From RUG023 sp900315435 (lineage in GTDB: Bacteria; Spirochaetota; Spirochaetia; Sphaerochaetales; Sphaerochaetaceae), in assembly GCA_902788205.1 (NCBI GenBank), contig CADAJJ010000001.1, positions 1 to 64,000 on the forward strand: 64,000 nt of DNA. The letters run 5' to 3'. Below are positions 8,515 through 17,481 of the stretch, one piece after another. The notes beneath the pieces were generated by a model. It saw only the letters and a list, made by a program, of their open reading frames with translations. It ran no database searches and was not told where the DNA came from. Position 1 is the first letter of the stretch. Each line of letters begins with the position of its first letter. A program made the position numbers and the translations under genes.

Positions 8515-8842
8515 GGCCCAGCAGATGAAGGACGGAGTCGAGAATTTCAACGTTGGCGACACCGTCAAGGTGAACTACAAGGTCGTCGAGGGCACCACTG
8601 AGCGTGTGCAGGCTTTCGAGGGTCTCGTCATCTGCAAGAAGAACACCGGACTGAGGAAGACCTTCACTGTCAGAAAGATTTCCTATGGCGTCGGTGTTGA
8701 GAGAATCTTCCCGATGCACTCTCCCCGCATGGAAAGTGTCGAGGTCCTGCGCCATGGCCGCGTGAGAAGAGCGAAGCTCTACTACGTGCGCGGAAAGATC
8801 GGCAAGGAAGCCAAGATCAAGGAGCTGATCGTCAAGAAATAA
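8414..8842 (+). CDS. rplS: 50S ribosomal protein bL19 with N-terminal extension
   Basis: Large-subunit protein at the 30S-50S interface. The conserved body begins at NVIKAIEAQQMK and contains GDTVKVNYKV and the VERIFPMHSP and RRAKLYY motifs. It is preceded by about 27 extra residues rich in Glu, Lys and Val, all encoded within the 3' end of trmD. I chose ATG 8414 because GAGG at 8401-8404 is 9 bases upstream; ATG 8405 directly abuts that site. If translation instead started at the GTG near 8492 the extension would vanish, but no ribosome site is visible there. Confidence 0.93.
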   Translation: MDEEVKEVKEEQKVEEQKAPKASLQHVNVIKAIEAQQMKDGVENFNVGDTVKVNYKVVEGTTERVQAFEGLVICKKNTGLRKTFTVRKISYGVGVERIFPMHSPRMESVEVLRHGRVRRAKLYYVRGKIGKEAKIKELIVKK

Positions 8843-8863
8843 CTTCTTGCGAGAGGTTTTCAG

Positions 8864-8893
8864 GGCTGGGAGCAATCCCGGCCTTTTCTTTTT
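8864..8893 (+). terminator. Rho-independent terminator of the rplS operon
   Basis: An 8-base stem (GGCTGGGA with TCCCGGCC, one G-T pair) closes a GCAA tetraloop and is followed by TTTTCTTTTT. It lies 21 bases after the rplS stop. Confidence 0.85.
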
Positions 8894-8954
8894 GCGATTT
8901 TTCCCCACCGTGATGGAAAATGCGGTACACTACTTCTTCTAAGGAGAAGGGAGC

Positions 8955-9296
8955 ATGTGGTATTGCAAACACTGTGGACAATCGTTTCGGAGCCTGCTCG
9001 CCTTGAAATTCGGCAGATGCGCCAACAGTCCCACGGGAAAACACGAGAGATTCCTTGGCGAGACCGACGGACGGTTTGTCTGCAAGCACTGCGGACAGGC
9101 CTTCAAGAGCCTTTCGTTCCTCGTCCATGGCCATTGCACCAAAAGCCCGACCGGCGTCCATGAACCCTACGAGGGGAAACACAGCGGCCGGTATACCTGC
9201 CACTACTGTGGGGAGACCTTCGCAGACATTTTTTCCATGACTCACGAGAACTGCCTGATGAGCCCGAGCGGACATCACGAACCTGAGGAGGAATGA
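8955..9296 (+). CDS. Small protein with three Cys/His zinc-finger repeats
   Basis: I do not recognise a named family. The 113-residue protein is almost entirely three tandem copies of a unit of about 36 residues: CxxCG, a short hydrophobic stretch, a third Cys, then SPTGxHE or SPSGHHE. Each unit supplies two Cys in CxxC, one Cys 15 residues later and a His 7 residues after that (CCCH), with an extra His before the third Cys in units 2 and 3. This spacing could bind one zinc per unit. It starts at ATG 8955 with AAGGAG 8 bases upstream. It is followed by another Cys/His protein, whose possible start overlaps its stop, and then coaD. DNA, RNA or protein binding are all possible. Confidence 0.8.
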   Translation: MWYCKHCGQSFRSLLALKFGRCANSPTGKHERFLGETDGRFVCKHCGQAFKSLSFLVHGHCTKSPTGVHEPYEGKHSGRYTCHYCGETFADIFSMTHENCLMSPSGHHEPEEE

Positions 9297-9325
9297 CATT
9301 GCAAAAAGCTCAAGGAAAAGAGACA

Positions 9326-9805
9326 ATGTCAGCTATGGATATCCAAGGACAGAAACCATCGAGGCACGGCCGTCATAAAGCCCGTGGCTCGAACAAGCAG
9401 AAAAAGCAGCAGTCGAAACCCCAGCCGAAGCGCACCCTCAGCGCGAAGGAGATGCTCCTTCCCCACAAGACGCAGGTACGCCATAGCAATGCCCCTATTC
9501 CCGAGGTGAAGGTGGTACAGGAACCTAGGCCTACCTGTCCGCTTTGCGCGGGGGTGGTGGAGAATATCGCCGAGGCGATTTCCATGCCCGATGGGCAGTA
9601 CGCCCATTTCGACTGTGTGGTCAACCAGCTGAAAGAGCAGGAACATCTCGTCGAAGGCGAGTCGATCAGCTATGTGGGTAGCGGCAACTTCGCTGTCGTG
9701 CGCAAGGACGAGACGGGCAAGTACCAGATCGTCCGCAAGATTCCCTATGAGAACAAGGATGCCTTCGACGCCATGAAGAAGTTCGTGGAGGGCACCAAGG
9801 CATGA
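9326..9805 (+). CDS. Hypothetical protein with CxxC...HxxC motif
   Basis: Function unknown. The 159-residue product has a basic, glutamine-rich N-terminal half (about residues 5-60) that looks disordered. A compact region then carries PTCPLCAGVVENI followed by HFDCVV, a likely CxxC/HxxC zinc site, and a C-terminal segment ending in a short helical tail. I chose ATG 9326 because AAGGAAAAGAG lies just upstream; ATG 9293 overlaps the previous stop and cannot be excluded. Its stop overlaps the coaD start by 4 bases, so it is probably co-translated with coaD. The basic tail plus zinc site suggests nucleic-acid binding, but this is only inference. Confidence 0.7.
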   Translation: MSAMDIQGQKPSRHGRHKARGSNKQKKQQSKPQPKRTLSAKEMLLPHKTQVRHSNAPIPEVKVVQEPRPTCPLCAGVVENIAEAISMPDGQYAHFDCVVNQLKEQEHLVEGESISYVGSGNFAVVRKDETGKYQIVRKIPYENKDAFDAMKKFVEGTKA

Positions 9806-10296
9806 CCAACCGCAGTATCGCGCTTTTCCCGGGATCCTTCGACCCCCCGACCAACGGCCATCTCGACATCATCCGTCGCAGCGCGGGCCTGTACGACAAG
9901 CTCTACGTGGTGGTCGCCGAAAATGTCGCCAAGCACTACCTGTTCACCACCGATGAGCGTAAGCACATGCTTGAGGCGATGGTGAAATCCTTGGGAAATG
10001 TCGAGGTGGTGGTCTACAGCGGGCCGGTCGTCCAGTTTGCCATAGAGCACGACGTGGGGGTGATCATCCGGGGGGTGCGGGCAATCAGCGATTTCAACTA
10101 CGAGTTCGAACTTGCCCTCTACTACAAACAGATCGACCCAGAGGTCGAGGTGCTCTTCATGCCGACAAGCCCTCAGTACTTTATGGTCCGTTCCTCGGCA
10201 ATCCGGGAGATGGCCTCGTTCGGACTCGACGTGGCCGCCATGGTGCCGCCCCTCGTTGCCCGTGCCTTGAAGAAGAAAAATCGAAAGAAAGCATAA
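9802..10296 (+). CDS. coaD: Phosphopantetheine adenylyltransferase
   Basis: Transfers AMP from ATP to 4'-phosphopantetheine, the fourth step of coenzyme A synthesis. The 164-residue product has FPGSFDPPTNGHLDII with the nucleotide-binding TxGH-type motif, IIRGVRAISDFNYE, and VRSSAIRE, the ISSxxxR-type loop. Length is standard. ATG 9802 overlaps the preceding stop. Confidence 0.96.
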   Translation: MTNRSIALFPGSFDPPTNGHLDIIRRSAGLYDKLYVVVAENVAKHYLFTTDERKHMLEAMVKSLGNVEVVVYSGPVVQFAIEHDVGVIIRGVRAISDFNYEFELALYYKQIDPEVEVLFMPTSPQYFMVRSSAIREMASFGLDVAAMVPPLVARALKKKNRKKA

Positions 10297-10306
10297 GGAA
10301 ACAGGA

Positions 10307-11599
10307 ATGAAAGAAAACGTGCGTGACTTGCTCGGGTTCATCCATAGGAGCCCGAGTCCCTACCATGTGGTGAGGAACCTCGAGGAAATGCTTGCCAAAG
10401 CTGGTTTCACGAAGTTGTCCGAAGGAAAGGACTACCGCCTGGAGAAGGGCGGTTCCTATTACGTGAGCCGCAACGGCTCCGCCCTGATCGCCTTCCGTAT
10501 TCCCGGGTCTATCGAGGGCTTCTCCATCGTCAGCGCCCATACCGATAGCCCGTCCTTCCGGGTCAAGGACAACCCGGAGATCAGGAAAGACGGCTATATC
10601 ACCCTGAACGTCGAAGGCTACGGCGGGATGCTTCTCGCTCCTTGGTTCGACCGTCCGCTTTCCCTCGCGGGAAGGGTATGCATCGAGGAAAACGGAAAGG
10701 TTGCCTGCCGGCTTGTCAACCTCGACCGGGACTTGGTGATGATACCGAGCCTGGCAATCCACATGAACCGGAATGCAAACCATGGCATCGACTACAACGT
10801 GCAGAAGGAGCTGATGCCGCTGATCGGACAGGATGACGATTCCTTTTCGTTGCGCAAGCTTGTGGCAAAGGAAATCGGAGTTGACGAGAATGACCTGCTG
10901 GAGTCGGATTTGTTCCTGTACAACCGTGAGGAAGGGAAGGTGTGGGGCCTTGAGGACGCCTATTTCTCTTCTCCGAAGATCGATGACCTGGAGTGCGCTT
11001 ACAGCGCCGTCACCTCGCTGATCGCCAGCAAGCCGGAAAAGACCATCGCGGTCTGCGCGTTGTTCGACAACGAGGAAGTGGGTAGTGGAACCAAGCAGGG
11101 TGCCTTGAGCGATTTCCTCAGCGAGACGCTGGAGCGGATTTCCCTTTCGCTCGGCTGGAGCCGCGAGGAAAGCCTCGAGATGCAGAGCCGTTCCTTCATG
11201 CTCTCCGCCGACAACGGCCATGCCGTGCATCCCAACTATCCGGAAGCGTGCGATCCGACAAACCGTCCGAAAATGGGAGGCGGCGTGCTGGTCAAATTCG
11301 CCGCCAACCAGAAATATACCAGCGACGCCCATTCCGCCTCGTGCTTGGAACATCTTCTGAGGAAACAGGGAATTCCGTATCAGGTTTTCTTCAACAATTC
11401 CAACATCCCCGGCGGATCCACCCTCGGCAACCTGTCGACCAGACATTATTCCCTGCCCACCGTGGATATCGGAGTGGCCCAGCTTGCCATGCATTCCCCC
11501 TACGAGACGGCCAGTTGCGCGGATCTGTATTTCCTTGCGCAGGCGATGCATAGTTTCTACGAGCGGGATTCTTGGCTGGTTGTTGACTCACTTGAGTAA
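10307..11599 (+). CDS. apeB: M18-family aminopeptidase
   Basis: Cytosolic dinuclear-zinc aminopeptidase of the aspartyl aminopeptidase family. The 430-residue protein shows the metal and catalytic motifs in order: SAHTDSPSFRVK (His and Asp), FDNEEVGSGTKQGA (Glu-Glu), SADNGHAVHPNYPE (Asp), and a C-terminal His in GNLSTRHYSLPTVDIGVAQLAMH. It starts at ATG 10307, 10 bases after coaD. The symbol apeB follows homologues annotated as M18 aminopeptidase 2; specificity for acidic N-termini is known for the family but not shown here. Confidence 0.92.
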   Translation: MKENVRDLLGFIHRSPSPYHVVRNLEEMLAKAGFTKLSEGKDYRLEKGGSYYVSRNGSALIAFRIPGSIEGFSIVSAHTDSPSFRVKDNPEIRKDGYITLNVEGYGGMLLAPWFDRPLSLAGRVCIEENGKVACRLVNLDRDLVMIPSLAIHMNRNANHGIDYNVQKELMPLIGQDDDSFSLRKLVAKEIGVDENDLLESDLFLYNREEGKVWGLEDAYFSSPKIDDLECAYSAVTSLIASKPEKTIAVCALFDNEEVGSGTKQGALSDFLSETLERISLSLGWSREESLEMQSRSFMLSADNGHAVHPNYPEACDPTNRPKMGGGVLVKFAANQKYTSDAHSASCLEHLLRKQGIPYQVFFNNSNIPGGSTLGNLSTRHYSLPTVDIGVAQLAMHSPYETASCADLYFLAQAMHSFYERDSWLVVDSLE

Positions 11600-11611
11600 A
11601 ATCGATATGCT
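11583..11611 (+). promoter_or_regulatory. Promoter of rpmF-acpP-rnc (TTGACT-N17-TATGCT)
   Basis: TTGACT at 11583-11588 overlaps the apeB 3' end; TATGCT at 11606-11611 follows after 17 bases. The rpmF ATG is 54 bases downstream of the -10 box, and no other clear promoter precedes these three closely spaced genes. Confidence 0.7.
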
Positions 11612-11665
11612 GACTAGGCATTTGTAAAATACAGCAAAATTTCTGAATAAGAAGAGGATACAGAT

Positions 11666-11851
11666 ATGGCAACACCGAAATACAAGACTTCCAAATCCAA
11701 GGCGGCAAGCCGGAAAGCGGCCAACATGAAACTGGCGGCTCCGACGCTGACCAAGTGCCCGACCTGTGGCAACATGATCCTGCCCCATCGCGTCTGCCCG
11801 AAATGCGGCAGCTATCGCGGCAAGCAGGTCATCCAGATGGATGCGCAGTAA
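11666..11851 (+). CDS. rpmF: 50S ribosomal protein bL32
   Basis: Small zinc-type large-subunit protein, 61 residues. It has the N-terminal MATPKYKTSKSKAASRKA basic stretch and a zinc ribbon made by CPTCG and CPKCG. All four cysteines are present, so this is the zinc-binding (C+) form. It is followed by acpP, a frequent neighbour. Confidence 0.96.
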   Translation: MATPKYKTSKSKAASRKAANMKLAAPTLTKCPTCGNMILPHRVCPKCGSYRGKQVIQMDAQ

Positions 11852-11862
11852 GGAGTTCGCCA

Positions 11863-12105
11863 ATGGATAAAGACGAATTGTTCAAGAAAGTGCAGAGCCT
11901 GGTCGCTGAGAAGCTCGAGATTGATCCGAGCAAAGTGACTCCGGAAGCCTCTTTCCGCAAGGATTTGGGTGCCGACAGCCTCGACACGTACGAACTGGTC
12001 TACGCGATTGAGGAAGAGATGGGTGTGACCATTCCGGACGAGAAGGCAAACGAGTTCGAGACGGTCCAGGACGCAATCGACTATCTCTCCACGCAAGTCA
12101 AATAA
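11863..12105 (+). CDS. acpP: Acyl carrier protein
   Basis: Carries growing acyl chains in fatty-acid synthesis on a phosphopantetheine arm. The 80-residue acidic protein has the attachment site GADSLDTYELV (Ser about residue 37). ATG 11863 has AAGGAG 8 bases upstream. The four-helix ACP pattern is intact. CoaD in this window supplies the precursor pathway for its cofactor. Confidence 0.96.
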   Translation: MDKDELFKKVQSLVAEKLEIDPSKVTPEASFRKDLGADSLDTYELVYAIEEEMGVTIPDEKANEFETVQDAIDYLSTQVK

Positions 12106-12108
12106 GCG

Positions 12109-12885
12109 ATGGAAGAGGTACTGTCCGACAAGGCTCCCGTGCTCTCGGAAGAGAGAATCCGGGAGCTTTCTCAGTTCAAGGAAGATTGCGGAATTCCGCT
12201 TTCCGACATGTCGTTGCTCAACCTCGCCTTCGTCCATCGTTCCTATGGAAACGAGGCGGGACACGGGGTGGGCAACAACGAACGTCTTGAATTCCTCGGA
12301 GACAGCATTCTTGGACTGACCGTGGCCGAGTGGCTTTTCAAGAACCTTCCCAAAAAGCATGAGGGCGATTTCTCGAAGATCAAGAGCATCGCCGTCAGCG
12401 AGGATAGCCTTGCGGTTGTCGCGGGCAAGCTGCACATCGGCAGGTACCTGTTGATGGGCAAGGGTGAGGAGCGTAGCGGCGGACGCACCAAGAAGGCGCT
12501 GTTGGCCGACTGTGTCGAGGCGCTTTTTGCCGCATGCTACCTGCAATGCGGGTTCGAGACGACCCGGACCTTTATCCTGAAGTACCTGGTTCCCCAGATC
12601 AACGCGGTTGTCTTGAACGGGTACCACCACGACTTCAAGACAAGCCTGCAGGAGTTCGTCCAGTACTATTGGAAGAAGGTTCCCTCCTACACGCTGGTGA
12701 AGAAGACGGGGCCGGAACATGCCTTCCAGTTTTTCGTGACGGTCTCCGTCAAGGACAAGGTCTACGGGCCTGCCGAGGGTACGACCATCAAGAATGCCGA
12801 ACAGATGGCGGCAAAAATCGCCTACGACGAGCTGAACATCGCCGAATGGGAAGAGAAGCGCAATGCGGATAAGGCGGCCAGGTAA
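12109..12885 (+). CDS. rnc: Ribonuclease III
   Basis: Double-strand-specific endoribonuclease that processes rRNA precursors and regulatory duplexes. The 258-residue product has the signature NERLEFLGDSILGL with catalytic Glu and Asp, a second acidic site in ADCVEALFAACYL, and a C-terminal double-stranded-RNA-binding domain (DFKTSLQEFVQYYW to AEQMAAKIAYDEL). It starts 4 bases after acpP and converges with cca, with 11 bases between the two stops. Confidence 0.96.
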   Translation: MEEVLSDKAPVLSEERIRELSQFKEDCGIPLSDMSLLNLAFVHRSYGNEAGHGVGNNERLEFLGDSILGLTVAEWLFKNLPKKHEGDFSKIKSIAVSEDSLAVVAGKLHIGRYLLMGKGEERSGGRTKKALLADCVEALFAACYLQCGFETTRTFILKYLVPQINAVVLNGYHHDFKTSLQEFVQYYWKKVPSYTLVKKTGPEHAFQFFVTVSVKDKVYGPAEGTTIKNAEQMAAKIAYDELNIAEWEEKRNADKAAR

Positions 12886-12896
12886 CCTGTTGCAGC

Positions 12897-14240
12897 CTAC
12901 TGCTTTCCGCGATAGGCGAGCGCAAGCTCAAGCAGCTTCTCTTTCGTGTTCTGGGCGGGGTCCTCGATGACGCAATCAAGCAGGTAGTCCAATGTCTTTC
13001 CCAGCACCGGGCCTTTTTCCAGCCCTGCCTCCATCAGTTCCTTTCCTCCGACGGCAAGATCCTTCAGGCAGAGGGCGTCCTCTGCCTGAAGCACCTTCTT
13101 GATCCGCAGGTCCAGATCCTCTACGGTGCGGTAATCCGCCACCCCGCACATCGATTCCTCGTCGCAGAAACGCATCCGGAAAAGGTCGTCGATATGCTCC
13201 TTGCCGATACGGTTGATGAAGCGCCGGACTGCCGCGTCGCTCCAGTCGGGAGTGTAGTGGAACATGTGGTGCTCGACCAGATGGGAGACTTGCTCGACCT
13301 CCTCGTTCGAGGCTTTCAGCCGCTTGAGGATGCTCCTGGTCAGATTGGCGCCGCAGGTGTCGTGTCCGTAGTAGGTGTTGGCCACATCGTTGTAGGCGAC
13401 GGTGTAGCTCTTGCCGATATCATGGAACAGGGCCGCCATGCGGACGTACAGCGGGTAGTGGTGGTTGGCTGCGACCTGGCAGGCGGCGATGTTGTGGTGG
13501 AGCACCGTGTCGTGGTGCATCCCGTTCTGCATCACCTCGCGTCCCTTGGCAAGTTCGGGAAGGATCACGTCCATGATCTTGGTCCTGTCCATCTCAAACA
13601 GTCCTCTGGCAGGGTGGTCGCTTCCGATCAGCTTGACCAGTTCCTCGTGAATCCGTTCCTCGCTGACGTGATGGAGGTTCTCCCTGAGCCGTTCCATCGC
13701 CTGCAACGTTCCTGGCTCGATCGCGAAGTCGAGCTTGCTGGAAAAGCGGAGCGCGCGGAGAATCCGGAGCGCATCTTCCTGGAAGCGTTCTTCCGGGTTC
13801 CCGATGGCCCGGACCAGGTGTTCCTTCAGGTCCCGCATTCCCTCGTGCCTGTCGATGATCGTGCCGTCCTGGCAGTCGACGGCAAAGGCGTTGATGGTGA
13901 AGTCCCTCCGCTTCAGGTCCTCGTCGAGGCTCCGGATGAAAGAGACGCTCGAAGGGTGGCGCATATCCAGGTAGATACCCTCATTGCGAAAGGTGGTCAC
14001 CTCGTAGCTCTCTCCGAACCAGCGTACCGTCACGGTACCATGCTCGATTCCGGTGGGAAGCACCTTCCGGAACAGGCTGGTGACCTCATCCGGCCTGGCG
14101 TCGGTGGCGAAGTCGTAGTCGTGGTTGGGAATCCCGATCAGGTAATCCCGGATACAGCCCCCGACGATGAAGAGGTGGAAGCCTGCCCGCGTGAAGACAT
14201 CCCCGAACGCCTTGATTTTTTCCGGTAGTGGATAACGCAT
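12897..14240 (-). CDS. cca: CCA-adding tRNA nucleotidyltransferase with HD domain
   Basis: Adds or repairs the 3' CCA of tRNAs. Both tRNA genes in this window lack an encoded CCA. The 447-residue class II nucleotidyltransferase has FIVGGCIRDYLIG, the metal-binding DYDFAT pair, and the RRDFTINAFAVD motif. This is followed by the head/neck region (RILRALRFSSKLDF) and an HD domain with FHDIGKSYT. ATG 14240 starts the conserved domain; 14276 lies further upstream without support. The -10 box lies 6 bases before 14240 and no ribosome site is visible, so a leaderless mRNA is likely. A poly(A)-polymerase role cannot be fully excluded, but pcnB is present separately. Confidence 0.9.
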   Translation of the reverse strand: MRYPLPEKIKAFGDVFTRAGFHLFIVGGCIRDYLIGIPNHDYDFATDARPDEVTSLFRKVLPTGIEHGTVTVRWFGESYEVTTFRNEGIYLDMRHPSSVSFIRSLDEDLKRRDFTINAFAVDCQDGTIIDRHEGMRDLKEHLVRAIGNPEERFQEDALRILRALRFSSKLDFAIEPGTLQAMERLRENLHHVSEERIHEELVKLIGSDHPARGLFEMDRTKIMDVILPELAKGREVMQNGMHHDTVLHHNIAACQVAANHHYPLYVRMAALFHDIGKSYTVAYNDVANTYYGHDTCGANLTRSILKRLKASNEEVEQVSHLVEHHMFHYTPDWSDAAVRRFINRIGKEHIDDLFRMRFCDEESMCGVADYRTVEDLDLRIKKVLQAEDALCLKDLAVGGKELMEAGLEKGPVLGKTLDYLLDCVIEDPAQNTKEKLLELALAYRGKQ

Positions 14241-14246
14241 GTCTCT

Positions 14247-14276
14247 ATCATGGTTTTTTGGTCGCCGGCAAGTCAA
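14247..14276 (-). promoter_or_regulatory. Promoter of cca, leaderless type (TTGACT-N18-CATGAT)
   Basis: On the minus strand TTGACT (14276-14271) and CATGAT (14252-14247) are 18 bases apart, and the -10 box is only 6 bases before the ATG at 14240. Transcription should start at or next to the A of the start codon. Confidence 0.6.
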
Positions 14277-14349
14277 CTCGGTTGCAGGAAAAAGGGCTTG
14301 TCACTACAATGGTAACCCTAATATTGTCTTGCATACGATAGGGGGATAT

Positions 14350-17300
14350 ATGTTTCGTCCGGTAAGCACTAAAGTCAACTTCCCTGAGATGGAAGAAGAG
14401 ACACTGGCATTCTGGAAAGAGAACGACATTTTCAACAAGTCCATCGAGCAGAGACCTGTCTCTTCCGATTTCTCGTTCTATGACGGGCCTCCGTTCGCCA
14501 CGGGCCTTCCGCATTTCGGCCATTTTGTGCCGAGCACCATCAAGGACGCCATTCCCCGTTATCAGACCATGAAAGGCCACCGCGTGGTCCGTGGCTGGGG
14601 CTGGGACTGCCACGGCCTTCCCGTCGAGTACGAGATGCAGAAGACGCTGGGCGTTTCCGGCTACTCCGAGGTGGTGAAGTACGGCGTCGCCAAGTTCAAC
14701 GAGCAGTGCCGTTCCATCGTCCTCCGCTATACCAGCGAGTGGCGCAAGACCATCGAGCGCATGGGCCGCTGGGTCGATTTCGACCACGGCTATCGCACTA
14801 TGGACCCCAAGTATATGGAGTCCATCTGGTGGGTCTTCAAGACGTTGTATGAGAAGGGGCTGATCTACGAGGGGTTCAGGATCATGCCCTATGATCCAGG
14901 GCTTGCCTGTCCGCTCTCCAACTTCGAGGTCGCGTTGGGCGGCTATGAGAACGTCACCGACCAGGCGGTCACCGTCCGCTTCAAGGTGGACGGCAGGAAG
15001 GACACCTATTTCCTGGCTTGGACGACCACCCCGTGGACGCTTCCCAGCAACCTTGGCCTGACCTTCGGGCCTGATATCGACTATGTGGAGGTCGAGGACC
15101 AGAGCGACAAGAACCACTACATCCTCGGCAAGGCACGTATCGGCCATTATTATACCAAGCCGGAGCAGTACAAGATCGTCGAGGAGCACAAGGGTACCTA
15201 CTACAAGGGCTGGAGATATGAGCCTCTCTTCCCGTACTTCGCCAGTCTGAAGGAGAAGGGCGCCTTCGTCTGCATGACTGCCGACTACGTCACCACCGAG
15301 GACGGATGCGGCATCGTCCATACCGCCAATGGTTTCGGCGAGGACGACTACAACACCTTCAAGGACCAGTATCCGCAGGTGCCGGTCGTCTGCCCTGTGG
15401 ATGAGGAGTGCCGTTTCAACAGCGACGTGCCCGACTACCAGGGCCGCTTTGTCAAGGACTGCGACAAGGACATCATCGCCCGCCTGAAGGCAGAGGGGAA
15501 GCTGGTCAAGAGGGAGAACTACCTTCACTTGTATCCGTTCAGCTACCGGACCCATGGTCCGCTCATCTACCGTGCCCTTTCCTGCTGGTTCGTCGACGTG
15601 CAGAAGATCAAGAAGTCGATGCTGGACGCCAACAGCAAGATCAACTGGATTCCCGCCCATATCAAGGAAGGGCGCTTCGGCAAGTGGCTTGAGGGAGCCC
15701 GTGACTGGTGCATCAGCCGCAACCGTTTCTGGGGCAATCCGATTCCTATCTGGAGAAGCGAGAACGGCAAGTATGTCGAGGTGATCGGTTCCATCGAGGA
15801 GCTGGAGAAGAAGTGTGGACGGAAGGTGACCGACCTGCACAAGCACTTCATCGACGACCTGACCTGGAAAGCCCCCGACGGGAGCACGATGCACCGTATT
15901 CCCGAGGTGCTCGACTGCTGGTTCGAGTCCGGTTCCATGCCCTATGCCCAGCTGCACTATCCGTTCGAGAACAAGGAGTACTTCGAGAAGCACTTCCCGG
16001 CTGACTTCATCAACGAGGGACTGGACCAGACTCGTGGCTGGTTCTACTCGCTGACTGTCATCGCCGCTGCATTGTTCGACTCGCCGGCCTTCCTCAACTG
16101 CATCGTCAGTGGCCTTGTGCTCGCCGAGGATGGCAGGAAGATGTCGAAGAGCCTGCACAACTATACCGATCCGAACCTGGTCATCGAGAAATATGGCGCT
16201 GACGCGTTGCGTTTCGGCCTGCTCAACAGCGCAGTCGTCAAGGCCGACGAGGTCAAGTTCTCCGACTCGATGGTGCAGGACGTCCTGAAGGGACTGCTCA
16301 TCCCCCTGTGGAACGCCTATTCCTTCTTCGTCACCTACGCCAACATCGACGGATACACTCCGTCCGAGACCAGGTTCGAGGACCTGAAGAATCCGCTTGA
16401 CCGCTGGATCGTCAGTGTCAGCGAGAAGTTCATCAAGGACGTCTCCGAAGGTTTCGACAGTTACGACCTGCAGAAGACCTGCAGCCAGTTCGTGCCCTTC
16501 CTGGACAACCTGAACAACTGGTACATCCGCCGCAGCCGCCGCAGATTCTGGAAGAGCGCCAGCGATGAGGACAAGAAGCAGGCATACGACACGCTCTATC
16601 GCGTGCTGATGGACTACTGCAAGTGCATCTGTCCGGTCGTCCCCTTCATCACCGAGAGCATCTACCGGAACCTGAAGACCGGAACGATGCCTGAGTCGAT
16701 CCACCTCTGCGACTTCCCCGTGTATGACGACAAGCAACGCGATGTCGCCTTGGAGGAGGAGATGGCGCTGACCCAGAAGGCGATCGCCTTGGGCAGAACC
16801 GTCCGGGCTGAGGGCAACCTGAAGATCCGTCAGCCGCTGGCGACCCTCTACCTGGTCGACCGAGACGAGAAGGAGCGCGCCATCCTGAAGCGGATGGAGG
16901 ACTCCATCGCCGAGGAGCTCAACGTCAAGCAGGTCAAGCTGCAAGCCGATGAGAGCGGCCTGGTCTGCTACAGTGCCAAGGCCAATTTCAAGGTGCTTGG
17001 CAAGAAGCTGGGCAAGTCGATGAAGGAAGTGGCCGCCAAGATCAGCGCGCTTTCCAGTGACGAGATCGACGCCTTGCTTTGTGGAAAGTGCCTGAAGGTC
17101 GACTACGACGGTGGCTCGATCGAGCTTGCCGCGTCTGACTTGGACATCCGCCGCAGCGAGATGGAGGGGGTCAAGGTGCTGAACGACGGCACACTTACCG
17201 TCGGCTTCGATACCAAGATCACCGAAAGCCTGCTGTTCGAGGGCATGGCCCGTGATATCGTCCGCGCGATCCAGAACATCCGCAAGGATTCCGGTTTTGA

Positions 17301-17481
17301 CGTCGCCGACCATGTCAACGTCACCTGGGAAGGCGGCGATGTGGTCAGGAAGGTCTTCGACTCGTTCGGCGACTACATCAAGGGCGAGACTCTCGCGGAC
17401 AGCCTTGCCGCCGGAAGCGTCGACGCGCAACCGGTCGAGACAGGCGACGAGACCGTCAAGCTTGCGGTCACGAAGGCATGA
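14350..17481 (+). CDS. ileS: Isoleucyl-tRNA synthetase, eukaryotic-like type
   Basis: Charges tRNA-Ile. The 1043-residue class I enzyme has the HIGH-type motif as PHFGHFVPST and the signature GRKMSKSLHNYTDP. Its editing domain lies between them, marked by FLAWTTTPWTLPSNL. The sequence GWDCHGLPVEYEMQK, the overall length and the C-terminal layout without a bacterial zinc knuckle place it in the eukaryotic-like group, whose members are often naturally mupirocin-resistant. The start at 14350 has AGGGGG 5 bases upstream. The stop overlaps the following lipoprotein gene as ATGA. Confidence 0.96.
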   Translation: MFRPVSTKVNFPEMEEETLAFWKENDIFNKSIEQRPVSSDFSFYDGPPFATGLPHFGHFVPSTIKDAIPRYQTMKGHRVVRGWGWDCHGLPVEYEMQKTLGVSGYSEVVKYGVAKFNEQCRSIVLRYTSEWRKTIERMGRWVDFDHGYRTMDPKYMESIWWVFKTLYEKGLIYEGFRIMPYDPGLACPLSNFEVALGGYENVTDQAVTVRFKVDGRKDTYFLAWTTTPWTLPSNLGLTFGPDIDYVEVEDQSDKNHYILGKARIGHYYTKPEQYKIVEEHKGTYYKGWRYEPLFPYFASLKEKGAFVCMTADYVTTEDGCGIVHTANGFGEDDYNTFKDQYPQVPVVCPVDEECRFNSDVPDYQGRFVKDCDKDIIARLKAEGKLVKRENYLHLYPFSYRTHGPLIYRALSCWFVDVQKIKKSMLDANSKINWIPAHIKEGRFGKWLEGARDWCISRNRFWGNPIPIWRSENGKYVEVIGSIEELEKKCGRKVTDLHKHFIDDLTWKAPDGSTMHRIPEVLDCWFESGSMPYAQLHYPFENKEYFEKHFPADFINEGLDQTRGWFYSLTVIAAALFDSPAFLNCIVSGLVLAEDGRKMSKSLHNYTDPNLVIEKYGADALRFGLLNSAVVKADEVKFSDSMVQDVLKGLLIPLWNAYSFFVTYANIDGYTPSETRFEDLKNPLDRWIVSVSEKFIKDVSEGFDSYDLQKTCSQFVPFLDNLNNWYIRRSRRRFWKSASDEDKKQAYDTLYRVLMDYCKCICPVVPFITESIYRNLKTGTMPESIHLCDFPVYDDKQRDVALEEEMALTQKAIALGRTVRAEGNLKIRQPLATLYLVDRDEKERAILKRMEDSIAEELNVKQVKLQADESGLVCYSAKANFKVLGKKLGKSMKEVAAKISALSSDEIDALLCGKCLKVDYDGGSIELAASDLDIRRSEMEGVKVLNDGTLTVGFDTKITESLLFEGMARDIVRAIQNIRKDSGFDVADHVNVTWEGGDVVRKVFDSFGDYIKGETLADSLAAGSVDAQPVETGDETVKLAVTKA

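Noticed and set aside
14277..14349. Possible T-box or other riboswitch before ileS
   Set aside because: The gap is too short and I see neither T-box sequence nor a terminator hairpin.
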